Of a stretch of DNA of 64,000 bases, positions 53,754-63,169 are shown one piece after another (the stretch's first letter is position 1; each line of letters starts with the position of its first letter). The position numbers and the translations under genes were made by a program. A model generated the notes under the pieces. It was not told where the DNA came from and made no database searches. It saw only the letters and a program-made list of their open reading frames with translations. This DNA is from Lysobacter enzymogenes (GTDB lineage: Bacteria; Pseudomonadota; Gammaproteobacteria; Xanthomonadales; Xanthomonadaceae): contig NZ_CP067395.1 of NCBI RefSeq assembly GCF_017355525.1, forward strand, positions 1,984,001 to 2,048,000. Reading direction: 5' to 3'.

Positions 53754-54794
53754 CTACGTATCTTCGGTTGCCCACAGCAGCATCGCGTCCCCGTACGAAA
53801 AGAACCGATACCGCTGCGCGATCGCATGCGCATAGGCCTCGAACACGCGCTGCTTGCCGGCGAACGCCGAGATCATCATCAGCAGCGTGCTTTCCGGCAG
53901 ATGGAAGTTGGTGACCATCGCGTCGACCGAACGGATGCGGTAGCCCGGCAGGATGAACAAGCGGGTTTCGCCGGCGAACGGCTGCAATTCGCCGCCGCCC
54001 TGGCGGGTCGCGCTTTCCAGCGCGCGCACCACGGTCGTGCCGACGCCGATCACCCGGCCGCCGGCGGCGCGGGTGCGGCGGATCTGCTCGACCAGCCCGG
54101 CGCCGACGTTGAGCCATTCGCTGTGCATCACGTGCTGGCTCAGATCGTCCGCGCGCACCGGCTGGAAGGTGCCGGCGCCGACGTGCAGGGTGACCTGGCC
54201 GAACTGCACGCCGCGCTCGCGCAGCGCTTGCAGCAGGGTTTCGTCGAAATGCAGGCCGGCGGTCGGCGCGGCGACCGCGCCGATCTCGCGCGCGAACACG
54301 GTCTGGTAGCGCTCAGCGTCGTCCTGGCCGGGCTCGCGCTGGATGTACGGCGGCAGCGGCAGGCGGCCGGCGTGCAGCAGCCATTGCTCCAGCGACTCGG
54401 ACACGTGGAAGCGCAGCCGGTAGAACTCGCCGTCGCGGCCGAGCACCTCGGCCTCGCCGCCGGCGTCCAGGGCGATGCGCGCGCCTTCCTTCGGCGACTT
54501 GCTGACGCCGAGCTGGGCGCGCGCTTCGTTGCCGCCGAGCAGGCGCTCGATCAGGATCTCGACCCGGCCGCCGGTGCTTTTCTGCCCGAACAGGCGCGCC
54601 GGGATCACCCGGGTGTCGTTGAACACCAACAGATCGCCGGGCTGCAACAGCTGCACCAGGTCGCGGAAGCTGCGGTCTTCGAGCGCGGCCGGCGCCGGCG
54701 GCACCAGCAGCAGCCGGCTGGCCGAACGCTCGGCCAGCGGCGCCTGGGCGATCAGCTCGGGCGGCAGGTCGTAATGGAAGTCGGACTTTTTCAA
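53754..54794 (-). CDS. queA: S-adenosylmethionine:tRNA ribosyltransferase-isomerase
   Basis: A 346-residue QueA. Conserved SDFHYDLPPELIAQAPLAER, DLLVFNDTRVIPARLFG, GTTVVRALESATRQGG and TNFHLPESTLLMMISAFAG. It adds the epoxycyclopentane ring of epoxyqueuosine from SAM to preQ1-34. Start is a TTG at 54794 (LKKSDFHYD in frame); no ATG exists nearby and the protein N-terminus of homologues begins KKSDFHYD. Confidence 0.93.
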   Translation of the reverse strand: MKKSDFHYDLPPELIAQAPLAERSASRLLLVPPAPAALEDRSFRDLVQLLQPGDLLVFNDTRVIPARLFGQKSTGGRVEILIERLLGGNEARAQLGVSKSPKEGARIALDAGGEAEVLGRDGEFYRLRFHVSESLEQWLLHAGRLPLPPYIQREPGQDDAERYQTVFAREIGAVAAPTAGLHFDETLLQALRERGVQFGQVTLHVGAGTFQPVRADDLSQHVMHSEWLNVGAGLVEQIRRTRAAGGRVIGVGTTVVRALESATRQGGGELQPFAGETRLFILPGYRIRSVDAMVTNFHLPESTLLMMISAFAGKQRVFEAYAHAIAQRYRFFSYGDAMLLWATEDT

Positions 54795-54979
54795 AGGGAA
54801 CCGAAGTAATTGAGCGCGAAGCGCCGCCCCATCCGAAGCCCGGCCAATCGGCCGCACTCCCGGCCAAACGGCCGGTCCGGATCGAGGAGGAGAACGGGCC
54901 ATTATCCCGGCTAAAGCCCGCGAGCGCCAAAACAGCGGTTCAGCCCGGCCTGCCGCAGCCCTCGAAGCCACGCGATCTC

Positions 54980-55080
54980 CCTGTAGGAGCGGCGCGAGCC
55001 GCGACCGCGACAACGCAACTGCGATGAACTTTCGGCGCGGGCGGCGACACCGCGGTCGCGGCTTGCGCCGCTCCTACAGG
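54980..55080. repeat. Inverted pair of the 30-base REP-like repeat
   Basis: Arms 54980-55009 and 55051-55080 with one mismatch (CTTGCG for CTCGCG), 41-base spacer. Confidence 0.9.
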
Positions 55081-55167
55081 GAGCTCCGGCCGCTGCACGG
55101 CCCTGTGAGCGCCGAGGCGCGCCGGCCGGGCGAGATCCAACCCTGGCCCGCCTTACGCGCTGAACTG

Positions 55168-55202
55168 TCGTTAGAGCCGCTGACTGTTAATCAGGGGGTC
55201 CA
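55168..55202 (+). other. tRNA-Asn-like fragment (anticodon arm with half D-arm)
   Basis: TTAGAGC (end of a D-arm) is followed by a near-perfect anticodon arm: stem GCTGA/TCAGG (four of five pairs), loop CTGTTAA with anticodon GTT, then GGGTC of a variable loop. The T-arm sequence TTCGA and the acceptor stem are missing. It looks like a broken tRNA or an attachment-site scar, not a functional gene. Confidence 0.45.
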
Positions 55203-55256
55203 AAGCCTCATACCCGCCCTGCCGGCCAGCCGGACGTGCGCCGCGAGCGGATACCC

Positions 55257-55286
55257 CGCGGTCGCGGCTCGCGCCGCTCCTACAGG
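55257..55286 (-). repeat. Single copy of the 30-base REP-like repeat
   Basis: Reverse-orientation copy, immediately after the stop of the DesR-like gene at 55290 on the minus strand. Confidence 0.9.
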
Positions 55287-55289
55287 GGG

Positions 55290-55892
55290 CTACAACCACC
55301 CGTTCTGGCGCGCGCGCCGGTACGCCTCGATCCGGTTGCTGCTGTCGAGCTTGCCGATCGCCTCGGACAGATAGTTGCGCACCGTGCCTTGGCTCAAATG
55401 CAGCCGCTCGCCGATCTCGGCCGTCGACAAGCCCTCGCCGGCCAGCCGCAGCACCTGCCGCTCGCGTTCGGTCAGCGGGTCTTCGTCGCTCCACGCCGCG
55501 ACCGCCAGCTGCGGGTCGATCGCGCGGCCGCCGCGGTGGACCTGGCGCAGCGCTTCGGCCAGTTGCCCGGCCGGCGCGTCCTTGAGCAGGTAGCCGCGCA
55601 CCCCGGCGTCCATCGCCCGGCGCAGGTAGCCGGCGCGGCCGAAGGTGGTGACGATCACCACCCGGGTCGGCATGCCCGAATCGCGCACCCGCATGGCCAG
55701 GTCGATGCCGGTCATGCCGGGCATCTCGATGTCGGTGACCACCACGTCCGGCTGCACGCGCTTGACCGCCTCCCAGGCCTGGGCGCCGTCGCCGGCTTCG
55801 GCGATCACCTCGATGTCGGGTTCCAGGTTCAACAGCGCGGCCAGGGCGCCGCGCACCAGGGCTTGGTCTTCGGCGAGAAGCAGACGGATCAT
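55290..55892 (-). CDS. NarL/DesR-type LuxR-family response regulator
   Basis: A 200-residue regulator. Receiver with phospho-acceptor Asp in VVVTDIEMPGMTG (D53), Thr in VTTFG and Lys in LLKDAPAG. C-terminal LuxR helix-turn-helix LTERERQVLRLAGEGLSTAEI and LSQGTVRNYLSEAIGKL. Overlaps by 4 bases (start inside the kinase gene stop) and is the second gene of the pair. Confidence 0.93.
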   Translation of the reverse strand: MIRLLLAEDQALVRGALAALLNLEPDIEVIAEAGDGAQAWEAVKRVQPDVVVTDIEMPGMTGIDLAMRVRDSGMPTRVVIVTTFGRAGYLRRAMDAGVRGYLLKDAPAGQLAEALRQVHRGGRAIDPQLAVAAWSDEDPLTERERQVLRLAGEGLSTAEIGERLHLSQGTVRNYLSEAIGKLDSSNRIEAYRRARQNGWL

Positions 55893-57073
55893 GCGGTACC
55901 TCGTTCGAGCAGCGCCGGTTGGCGCACGGACCCGGCAGGAGCGGCGGAGGCCGGCAGCCGGCGCGCGGCGCTGAGCGCCTCGCGCGACACCAGCAGGCTC
56001 AGGCGCGTGCCCGCGCCGGGAGGAGATTCGATTTCCAGCACGCCGCCGACCGAGCGCAGGCGCTCGCGCATGCCGGTCAGGCCGTGGCCCTCGGCGCCGA
56101 CGCCGCCGCGGCCGTCGTCGACGATGCGCAGGGCGATGCCGCCGCGCGCGTCCTGGGTCAGTTCCACCTCGACCCGGCGCGCGCGCGCATGCCGCAGCAC
56201 GTTGGTGACCGATTCGCGCAGCGCCAGCGCCAGCGCGGTCTCCACCGCGACCGGCAGGTCGATCGGATCGAGCCGCTGGTCCAGGCTGATTTCGCCGCCG
56301 AGCAGGGCCAGCCGCGCCGCCGCCAGTTCGGCCTGCAGGCCGTTGGCGCGGATGCCGGCGACCGCCTCGCGGACCTGGGTCAGCGCTTCGCGCGCGACCC
56401 GCTCGACTTCGCTGATCTGGTCCTGCGCGGCGCGCTTGTCGTGTTCGATCAAACGCGCGGCCAACTGCGACTTCAACACCACCACCGACAAGGTGTGGCC
56501 GAGCAGGTCGTGCAGGTCGCGGCCGATGCGCTCGCGCTCGGCCAGGCTGGCCAGGCGCCGCACTTCTTCCTGGGTCAGGCGCAGCTCGGCGTTGCGGCGC
56601 TCGCGCGAGCGCGCGGCCAGCACGCCGGTGAACACGATCGCGCCGACCAGCGACTGGATCAGCACGCTGAACACCGGCGCGCCCTGCGCCGGCAGGGTCG
56701 CGATCGATTCGGCCGCGAACAGCGCGAACAGCGCCGCGGTCAGCGCCAGCCCGCGCCACAGCGGCAGGAAGCTGGCGATCATGCCGGCCGAGAAAATCAG
56801 ATAGGTGCCGCCGCCGATCCCGAACGGCACGGTGACGAAACCCAGCCCCGCCACCGCCAGCACCAGCCACAGCCGCAGGGTGGCGCCGCCGCGATAGAAC
56901 GCCCAGTACAGCGGCAGGAACACCAGCACCGAGGCGATCGCCATCGCCAGCAGCCACCACGGCGCCGGGAAGTTGAACACCGGAATGAACACGAAGCTCA
57001 GGTACAGCAACGAAGCCAGGTGCCACCCCAGCAGGTTGTCGTGGGCGTCGAGCGGTGGGCCGGGCGTGCGCAT
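55889..57073 (-). CDS. DesK-type sensor histidine kinase
   Basis: A 394-residue kinase of the HPK7 class: about five to six membrane helices in the N-terminal half (YLSFVFIPVFNF onward), a dimerisation/H-box with RIGRDLHDLLGHTLSVVVLK (His is the phospho-acceptor), N-box ALRESVTNVLRHARA and G-box GAEGHGLTGMRERL. Ends with a GAACGAGG run overlapping the regulator start. DesK homologues sense membrane fluidity. No desaturase gene is adjacent, so the target is unknown. ATG at 57073 is chosen; ATG at 57226 is an alternative. Confidence 0.88.
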   Translation of the reverse strand: MRTPGPPLDAHDNLLGWHLASLLYLSFVFIPVFNFPAPWWLLAMAIASVLVFLPLYWAFYRGGATLRLWLVLAVAGLGFVTVPFGIGGGTYLIFSAGMIASFLPLWRGLALTAALFALFAAESIATLPAQGAPVFSVLIQSLVGAIVFTGVLAARSRERRNAELRLTQEEVRRLASLAERERIGRDLHDLLGHTLSVVVLKSQLAARLIEHDKRAAQDQISEVERVAREALTQVREAVAGIRANGLQAELAAARLALLGGEISLDQRLDPIDLPVAVETALALALRESVTNVLRHARARRVEVELTQDARGGIALRIVDDGRGGVGAEGHGLTGMRERLRSVGGVLEIESPPGAGTRLSLLVSREALSAARRLPASAAPAGSVRQPALLERGTA

Positions 57074-57883
57074 GAGGGTGTGGATCCTGGAGAACGGGCG
57101 CGCGGCGCCGGGCGTTCCGGGGTAACGCGAGACGATCGCAGCGAAGATCGCGGCGGTGGCGGCGCGGCCCGGCCATCCATCCTCTGCGCGCGGCGCGGCA
57201 GCGGGAAAGGCTTGGTTCGGATGCATGCGGGCCACGAACGATGCGGACTTTAGCGGAGTTCGGCGCGTTCGGCCGATCGGCCCGCCGCGACCCGGCCGCA
57301 GGCGGCCACGCTGCGCTCGCGTGCGGCCGTGCGCGGCGGCGCGGCGGCGGCGCGGGCGTACGCCGGCACGCCTGCCGGCGGCGTCGGGCGCGGCTGGCGC
57401 GCGGTCTCGGCGACGACATGGTGGAACGGGTGGATCGCGCTCATCGCTGCCTCGCAGGGGCCGGCCGGCTGGGGCCGAGGTTCGCCTCCACTGTCGGTTC
57501 CGCCGGCGTTGCACGGCAGTGCGGCCAGCCACCGATCGCCGGTGACAAGCGTCACCAATGTCGCCAATCGCGGCCGCGCGCCGGCCCGAAACCGCCAAAC
57601 CAGCGGCCGCGCGCAGGGGGTTATCGGCGCTGGGCGGACGTGCTAGACTCCTCTAAATCATTGAAATGAAACGAAAAATCGTCAAAAGACCCAGGCCTTA
57701 CGCAAAATTTTTGCGCGGTTTTCCGGCGTTTCAAGGAGTTAGCTGAATACCCATTCCCGTTGTGAGAGATGGCGCTTGGCGGCCGGGGGCCGCTGCAACT
57801 GCGAGGGTCCGGCCAGGGGGCGGACCGTCTGCTCACGCAACACATCGGCAGGACGCCGACGACACCGATTCAGGAGACCCGCC
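57074..57883. other. Divergent intergenic region upstream of DesK and aminotransferase genes
   Basis: 810 bases without a supported gene. The first 550 are GC-rich. From 57620 the composition changes sharply: a candidate sigma-70 promoter TTATCG-N17-TAGACT (57621-57649) followed by an AT-rich leader (about 57655-57765) with an internal palindrome CGCAAAATTTTTGCG. The leader to the aminotransferase ATG is about 230 bases. Confidence 0.5.
57621..57649 (+). promoter_or_regulatory. Candidate sigma-70 promoter for the aminotransferase gene
   Basis: TTATCG (57621-57626) and TAGACT (57644-57649) are separated by 17 bases. Transcription would start near 57656, giving a leader of about 230 bases. Confidence 0.45.
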
Positions 57884-59383
57884 ATGACCCACCTGCTCGC
57901 TTCGCTCGCGCCGCTGCGCGCCCACGCCGGCAAACGCCGCACCGTCGGCCTGGACGACGACACCGTCGCCCGCTTCGCCGTCAACCATCCGGAACTGGCC
58001 GAAGCCATCGCCGCCGCGGCCGCCGAATACGCATTGATCCGCGACCTGCACGCCGACCTGCTCGACCTCGACGAGGACGCGCAGATCCAGGCGGTCCAGT
58101 CCGGCTACGTCAACTTCTACCCCGACGACGGCGTCAACCCGTACGTCGCCTTGACCGCGCGCGGCCCCTGGGTCGTCACCCTCAAGGGCGCGGTGCTGCA
58201 CGACTCCGGCGGCTACGGCATGCTCGGCTTCGGCCACACCCCCTCGGCGGTGATCGCCGCGATGGCCAAGCCGCAGGTGATGGCCAACATCATGACCCCG
58301 TCGCTGTCGCAGCTGCGCTTCGAGCGCGCCCTGCGCGGGGCCATCGGCGTGGAACGCGGCGGTTGCCCGTACGAGCGCTTCTTCTGCTTGAACTCGGGTT
58401 CCGAATCGGTCTCGCTGGCCGCGCGCATCGCCGACGTCAACAGCAAGCTGATGACCGACCCGGGCGCGCGCCACGCCGGCCGCGCGATCAAGCGCCTGGT
58501 CATCAAGGGCAGCTTCCACGGCCGCACCGAGCGCCCGGCGCTGTATTCGGATTCCTCGCGCAAGGCCTACAACCAGCACCTGGCCAGCTTCCGCGGCGAA
58601 GACTCGGTGATCGCGATCGAGCCTTACGACGCCGACGCGCTGAAGAAGGCCTTCGCCGACGCCGACGCCAAGGGCTGGTTCATCGAGGCGATGTTCCTGG
58701 AACCGGTCATGGGCGAAGGCGACCCGGGCCGCGGCGTGCCGCCGGCGTTCTACCAGCTGGCGCGCGAACTCACCCGCGACCACGGCTCGCTGCTGCTGGT
58801 CGACTCGATCCAGGCCGGCCTGCGCGCCCACGGCGTGCTGTCGATCGTCGACTACCCGGGTTTCGAAGGCCTCGACGCGCCGGACATGGAAACCTATTCC
58901 AAGGCGCTCAACGCCGGCCAGTACCCGCTGTCGGTGCTCGCCGTCGGCGAGCGCGCGGCCTCGCTGTACCGCAAGGGGCTGTACGGCAACACCATGACCA
59001 GCAACCCGCGCGCGCTCGACGTCGCCGTCGCCGTGCTCGAGCAGGTCACCCCGCAGCTGCGCGCCAACATCCGCGCGCGCGGCGCCGAGGCGCTGGAAAA
59101 GCTCGAAAAGCTCAAGCACGAGCTCGGCGGCCTGATCACCAAGGTCCAGGGCACCGGCCTGCTGTTCTCGTGCGAACTGGCCCCGCAGTTCAAGTGCTTC
59201 GGCGCCGGCTCCACCGAGGAATGGCTGCGCGAGCGCGGCATCGGCGTGATCCACGGCGGCGCCAACTCGCTGCGCTTCACCCCCAACTTCACCATCGCCA
59301 GCGACGAGCTGGAACTGCTGGTGTCGATGGTCGGCCGGGCGCTGCGCGAGGGTCCGCGCGCGCAGCAGGCCGCGGCGGCCTAA
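57884..59383 (+). CDS. Class III pyridoxal-phosphate aminotransferase
   Basis: A 499-residue enzyme. GFGHTPSAVIAAM, NSGSESVSLAARI (PLP phosphate site), SFHGRTERPALYS, FLEPVMGEGDPGRGV, LLVDSIQAGLRAHG and the Schiff-base Lys segment METYSKALNAGQYPLS, then GNTMTSNPRALDVA. It is longer than classical ornithine/GABA aminotransferases because of an N-terminal region of about 100 residues. An amine or diamine transfer is likely; substrate unknown. CAGGAG is 8 bases before ATG. Terminator follows. Confidence 0.9.
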   Translation: MTHLLASLAPLRAHAGKRRTVGLDDDTVARFAVNHPELAEAIAAAAAEYALIRDLHADLLDLDEDAQIQAVQSGYVNFYPDDGVNPYVALTARGPWVVTLKGAVLHDSGGYGMLGFGHTPSAVIAAMAKPQVMANIMTPSLSQLRFERALRGAIGVERGGCPYERFFCLNSGSESVSLAARIADVNSKLMTDPGARHAGRAIKRLVIKGSFHGRTERPALYSDSSRKAYNQHLASFRGEDSVIAIEPYDADALKKAFADADAKGWFIEAMFLEPVMGEGDPGRGVPPAFYQLARELTRDHGSLLLVDSIQAGLRAHGVLSIVDYPGFEGLDAPDMETYSKALNAGQYPLSVLAVGERAASLYRKGLYGNTMTSNPRALDVAVAVLEQVTPQLRANIRARGAEALEKLEKLKHELGGLITKVQGTGLLFSCELAPQFKCFGAGSTEEWLRERGIGVIHGGANSLRFTPNFTIASDELELLVSMVGRALREGPRAQQAAAA

Positions 59384-59413
59384 GAGCCAGGAGTTGGCGT
59401 CTAGGAGCTAGGA

Positions 59414-59447
59414 GTTAGCGAGAGCCGGCATTACCGCTTTCGCTAAC
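59414..59447 (+). terminator. Hairpin after the aminotransferase gene
   Basis: A 12-base stem with one GU pair (GTTAGCGAGAGC, 59414-59425, with GCTTTCGCTAAC, 59436-59447) and a 10-base loop, followed by a T/C-rich stretch. It may allow read-through to the small genes downstream. Confidence 0.6.
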
Positions 59448-59494
59448 TTCTATCTAGACTCTGCTTTTCTATCTCCTGCTCCCCGGAGGGAACC

Positions 59495-59737
59495 ATGATT
59501 CGTCTGTCCAACAAGGAAACCGGCGCCGACATCGGCGAGATCAGCGAGGAAGAACTGCAGATCCTGGTGCTGGCGCTGGAAGAAGAAGACAGCAAGGACC
59601 AGGACTACTGGATCGACCACGCCACGGTCGACATGATCGAGATCGACCATCTCAACGCCGGGTCGCTGATCACCGTGCTGCGCGCGGCGATCGGCGCCAG
59701 CGACGGCATCGAGATCCAGTACGTGCGCACGGCCTGA
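59495..59737 (+). CDS. Small conserved-looking protein of unknown function (80 residues)
   Basis: Acidic 80-residue protein with no membrane segment: MIRLSNKETGADIGEISEEE, IDHATVDMIEIDHLNAG, LITVLRAAIG and ending IQYVRTA. Well-placed GGAGGG 8 bases upstream of ATG. It lies 47 bases after the terminator hairpin of the aminotransferase gene and 63 bases before the next small gene. No family assigned. Confidence 0.75.
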   Translation: MIRLSNKETGADIGEISEEELQILVLALEEEDSKDQDYWIDHATVDMIEIDHLNAGSLITVLRAAIGASDGIEIQYVRTA

Positions 59738-59800
59738 GGCCGCGGCGCGGGCCGGCCGCGGCGACATGCGGCCCGGCCTGCCGACCCGGCCGCCCCGCTC

Positions 59801-60112
59801 ATGGCGCTCGATCTGATCCCGGCCCGGCACGAACGCGAGATCCACGCCTCGCGCCGGCTGTTCGCCATCGACGAAATGCTGCATTCGCAACTGCTGTCGC
59901 GCGCGCAACCGCGCGGCGACTATCCGCTGCTGCACAAGCTGCACGACTACTACGCCGACACCGTGTTGCTGCTCGGCGAACTGCCGCGCCTGCACGCGGA
60001 ACTGACCCGGGTCGCGGCCCGCTTCACCGATCCCGCGCAGGTGCGCGAGTTGCTGCGCTTCGTCGAACAAGCCATCGCCGACGGCGACAATCTTTACGCC
60101 ACCGCCGATTGA
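59801..60112 (+). CDS. Small protein of unknown function (103 residues)
   Basis: Helical, Leu/Ala/His-rich: MALDLIPARHEREIHASRRL, HKLHDYYADTVLLLGELP, FVEQAIADGDNLYATAD. It has no strong ribosome site (weak GGC-rich upstream), so expression may depend on translation from the preceding gene. No family assigned. Confidence 0.6.
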   Translation: MALDLIPARHEREIHASRRLFAIDEMLHSQLLSRAQPRGDYPLLHKLHDYYADTVLLLGELPRLHAELTRVAARFTDPAQVRELLRFVEQAIADGDNLYATAD

Positions 60113-60302
60113 ATTCCCGCGTTCGACGACGCCCCGCCTGCACAACGGGAACGAGGGCCGCGTCGCCCGCTCGCCCCGAAACACCTGCAACGCCGAGTCC
60201 AGCGACGCCCTGCGTCGCCGCCCGGCACGGCCGGCTTGCGCCGCGCCGCACAACCATCAATCCTTTGCGGCAAAGATCGCCCGCCCCGCCTGAGGCCGCC
60301 CA

Positions 60303-60938
60303 ATGAAAATCGTCGAAGTCCGTCACCCGCTCGTCCAGCACAAACTCGGCCTGATGCGCCGCGCCGACAACAGCACCAAATCGTTCCGCGAACTAGCCTC
60401 GGAAGTCGCGACCCTGCTGACTTACGAAGCCACCGCCGATCTGGAAACCGAAGAAGCCGTGGTCGAAGGTTGGGCCGGGCCGGTGACCACGCGCCGGATC
60501 AAGGGCGCGAAAGTCACCCTGGTGCCGATCCTGCGCGCCGGCCTGGGCATGCTGCCGGGCGTGCTGGAGCTGATCCCCGCGGCCAAGGTCGGCGTGGTCG
60601 GCCTGCAGCGCGACGAGGAGACCCTGCAGCCGGTCGGGTATTACGAAAAACTGACCGGTCGCATGGACGAGCGCACCGCGCTGATCCTCGACCCGATGCT
60701 GGCCACCGGCGGCAGCCTGATCGCCACCGTCGACCTGCTCAAGAACGCCGGCTGCAAGCGCATCAAGGGCCTGTTCCTGGTCGCCGCGCCGGAGGGTTTG
60801 AAGGCGTTGGAAGCGCGCCACCCGGACGTGGAAGTGTTCACCGCCTCGGTCGACGAGCGGCTCAACGAAGTCGGCTACATCCTGCCGGGCTTGGGCGATG
60901 CGGGCGACAAGATTTTCGGGACCAAGCACTACGCCTGA
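60303..60938 (+). CDS. upp: Uracil phosphoribosyltransferase
   Basis: A 211-residue UPRT of standard length. Characteristic PRPP loop [32 protein letters not shown], and the uracil-binding C-terminal tail [18 protein letters not shown]. It turns uracil and PRPP into UMP in pyrimidine salvage. Confidence 0.97.
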   Translation: MKIVEVRHPLVQHKLGLMRRADNSTKSFRELASEVATLLTYEATADLETEEAVVEGWAGPVTTRRIKGAKVTLVPILRAGLGMLPGVLELIPAAKVGVVGLQRDEETLQPVGYYEKLTGRMDERTALILDPMLATGGSLIATVDLLKNAGCKRIKGLFLVAAPEGLKALEARHPDVEVFTASVDERLNEVGYILPGLGDAGDKIFGTKHYA

Positions 60939-60954
60939 GGCGTTCGTCGGCGCG

Positions 60955-61168
60955 GGAGCGGTGTGCGTTCGGGGTTTCGCGCTCGGGCCGAACTCGCGTC
61001 GCACGACGGTTTTCGCGGTCGCGGCTTGCGCCGCTCCTACAGGGGGACGGCCGCAACCGCTGGAGCGGTGCGCGTGCGGGTTTCGCGCTTGGGCCGAACT
61101 TGCGCCGCACGACGGTTTTCGCGGTCGCGGCTTGCGCCGCTCCTACAGGGAGGTTCGGCCGCGACGCA
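60955..61168. repeat. Tandem duplication of a roughly 107-base unit containing the REP-like repeat
   Basis: Both units begin GGAGCGGTG and share GTTTCGCGCT, GGGCCGAACT, GCACGACGGTTTTCGCGGTC and the whole REP copy. The differences are scattered point changes, so the duplication is not brand new. Confidence 0.85.
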
Positions 61169-61173
61169 GCGAC

Positions 61174-61201
61174 TGTAGGAGCGGCGCGAGCCGCGACCGC
61201 G
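61174..61201 (+). repeat. REP-like repeat, direct orientation
   Basis: TGTAGGAGCGGCGCGAGCCG... copy opposed to the tandem copies; together with the copy at 61120-61149 it forms an inverted pair. Confidence 0.9.
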
Positions 61202-61262
61202 ACACCGCGCTTGCGACGCAAGCCGCTATCGCGCAACGGCGACCAGAACACGACGCAAAATC

Positions 61263-61296
61263 AAAAGGGGCTCCGGCGAAAACCGGAACCCCTTTT
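61263..61296. terminator. Bidirectional terminator between upp and TMEM43-like gene
   Basis: AAAAGGGG and CCCCTTTT arms with an inner TCCGG/CCGGA stem and CGAAAA loop. A T-run occurs on both strands. Confidence 0.85.
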
Positions 61297-61323
61297 TGTT
61301 TCGCTGTTCCATCCGCGCGCGCC

Positions 61324-62090
61324 CTACCCCGCCCGCCTGCGCCGCCCGCGCAGCCACAGCAGCGCCGCCAGCGCCAACGCGACCCCGGCGACCAGCCAGC
61401 CCCACGACCAGCGTCCGTCGTCCGGCGCCTGCCCCAGCACCACCGCGCTGGCGCGCGATGGCGGCGCGTGCAGCGCTTCGGCGATGGCCTCGGGTTTCGC
61501 CCGCCACACGCCGTCGCGCAGTTCCAGCTTGCCTTCCAGCGCCGGCAGGCGCAGTTCGCGCCAGCTCACGCGCAAGTCGCCGATCTGCGGCGCGAGCGGA
61601 TTCTCCGAGCTGCCCAGGCCGTCGCCCTCGGGCTGGAAGGTCGCCGCGAGGTTCGCCGGCAGCCGGCTGAAGTTGGGCCGGAACACTTTCCATTCGCCGA
61701 GCGCGCGCAGCACCGAACTGTCGATCGGCTGGCCGTCGAGCGTCGCCGATTCCGACCACCAGCGCCGGTTCTCCAGCGGCAGGCGCTTGGGATTGACGTG
61801 GCCGGGTTCGAAACGCGTGGAATCGATCGGCGCCGAATTCCAGATCCGCTGATAACCAGGCTGGCCCGAGACCGGATCGGTCGAGCGCTGCCACTGGTAC
61901 ATCTCGACCCGCCGGTCGAGGCCGAACTGGCGGCTGAGCACGCCGAAATCGCGGTCGCGCAGGCCGCTGCCGGCGACCGGTTCGCCGAGCGGCTCGCCGC
62001 TGTCCTCGTCCTGCGCCGCGGCCGGCGCGGCCAACGCAAGCATCGCCGCCAGCGCGAGTGCGAACAACGCGCGCGCCGCGGCGATTGGCT

Positions 62091-62094
<4 letters not shown>
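61324..62094 (-). CDS. TMEM43 family protein (short bacterial form)
   Basis: A 256-residue protein with signal peptide ([18 protein letters not shown]), a long extracytoplasmic domain and one C-terminal membrane helix ([18 protein letters not shown]) with a basic tail. [11 protein letters not shown] (about residue 62) is the recognisable TMEM43/LUMA signature, and [19 protein letters not shown] fits. The usual family has an N-terminal membrane helix and three C-terminal ones. Its ATG overlaps the stop of the MBL-fold gene (ATGA), so the two are coupled. Role unknown; LUMA in eukaryotes is a nuclear membrane protein. Confidence 0.75.
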
Positions 62095-62981
<887 letters not shown>

Positions 62982-63080
62982 GGCGGGATCGCCCTCGCGG
63001 GCGGCGGCGGAGAGGGAGTCGATTTTAGGCGTCGCGGGGTGAAGCGGGAAGCATGGGGCTGAAAAGCGGGGGATAAAAAA

Positions 63081-63139
63081 CGGGGTTGGGGAACTGGAGA
63101 GGCGCTCAGATCCCGCCCATTTCCAGTTCCCCAACCCCG
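63081..63139. repeat. 18-base perfect inverted repeat in the gap before the MBL gene
   Basis: CGGGGTTGGGGAACTGGA (63081-63098) and its complement (63122-63139), 23-base loop, within a wider nested set (AGCGGGGGATAA at 63065 and TTATCCCCGCTT further downstream). It may be the terminator of the gene at 63170 on the minus strand or a mobile palindrome. Confidence 0.7.
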
Positions 63140-63169
63140 CTTTTGCTATTCCCGCTGCTTATCCCCGCT

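Larger units (their letters stand above)
54795..55289. other. Intergenic region with REP pair, tRNA-Asn-like fragment and REP copy
   Basis: 495 bases without a gene. It contains an inverted REP pair (54980-55009 and 55051-55080), the tRNA-Asn-like fragment at 55168-55202 and a single REP copy at 55257-55286. The first 100 bases should hold the queA promoter. Confidence 0.6.
60939..61323. other. Intergenic region after upp with tandem and inverted repeats
   Basis: 385 bases without a gene; two units of about 107 bases in tandem (60955-61061 and 61062 to about 61168), each ending in a REP-like copy (61014-61043 and 61120-61149), an opposed copy at 61174-61201, and a terminator at 61263-61296. 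Confidence 0.75.

Noticed and set aside
55168..55202. Functional tRNA gene
   Set aside because: The T-arm and acceptor stem are missing; only a fragment is reported.
57250..57444. Short minus-strand frame starting MSAIHPFHHVV, 64 residues
   Set aside because: No ribosome site, Arg/Ala-rich low complexity after the first 20 residues; it looks like a GC-rich shadow.
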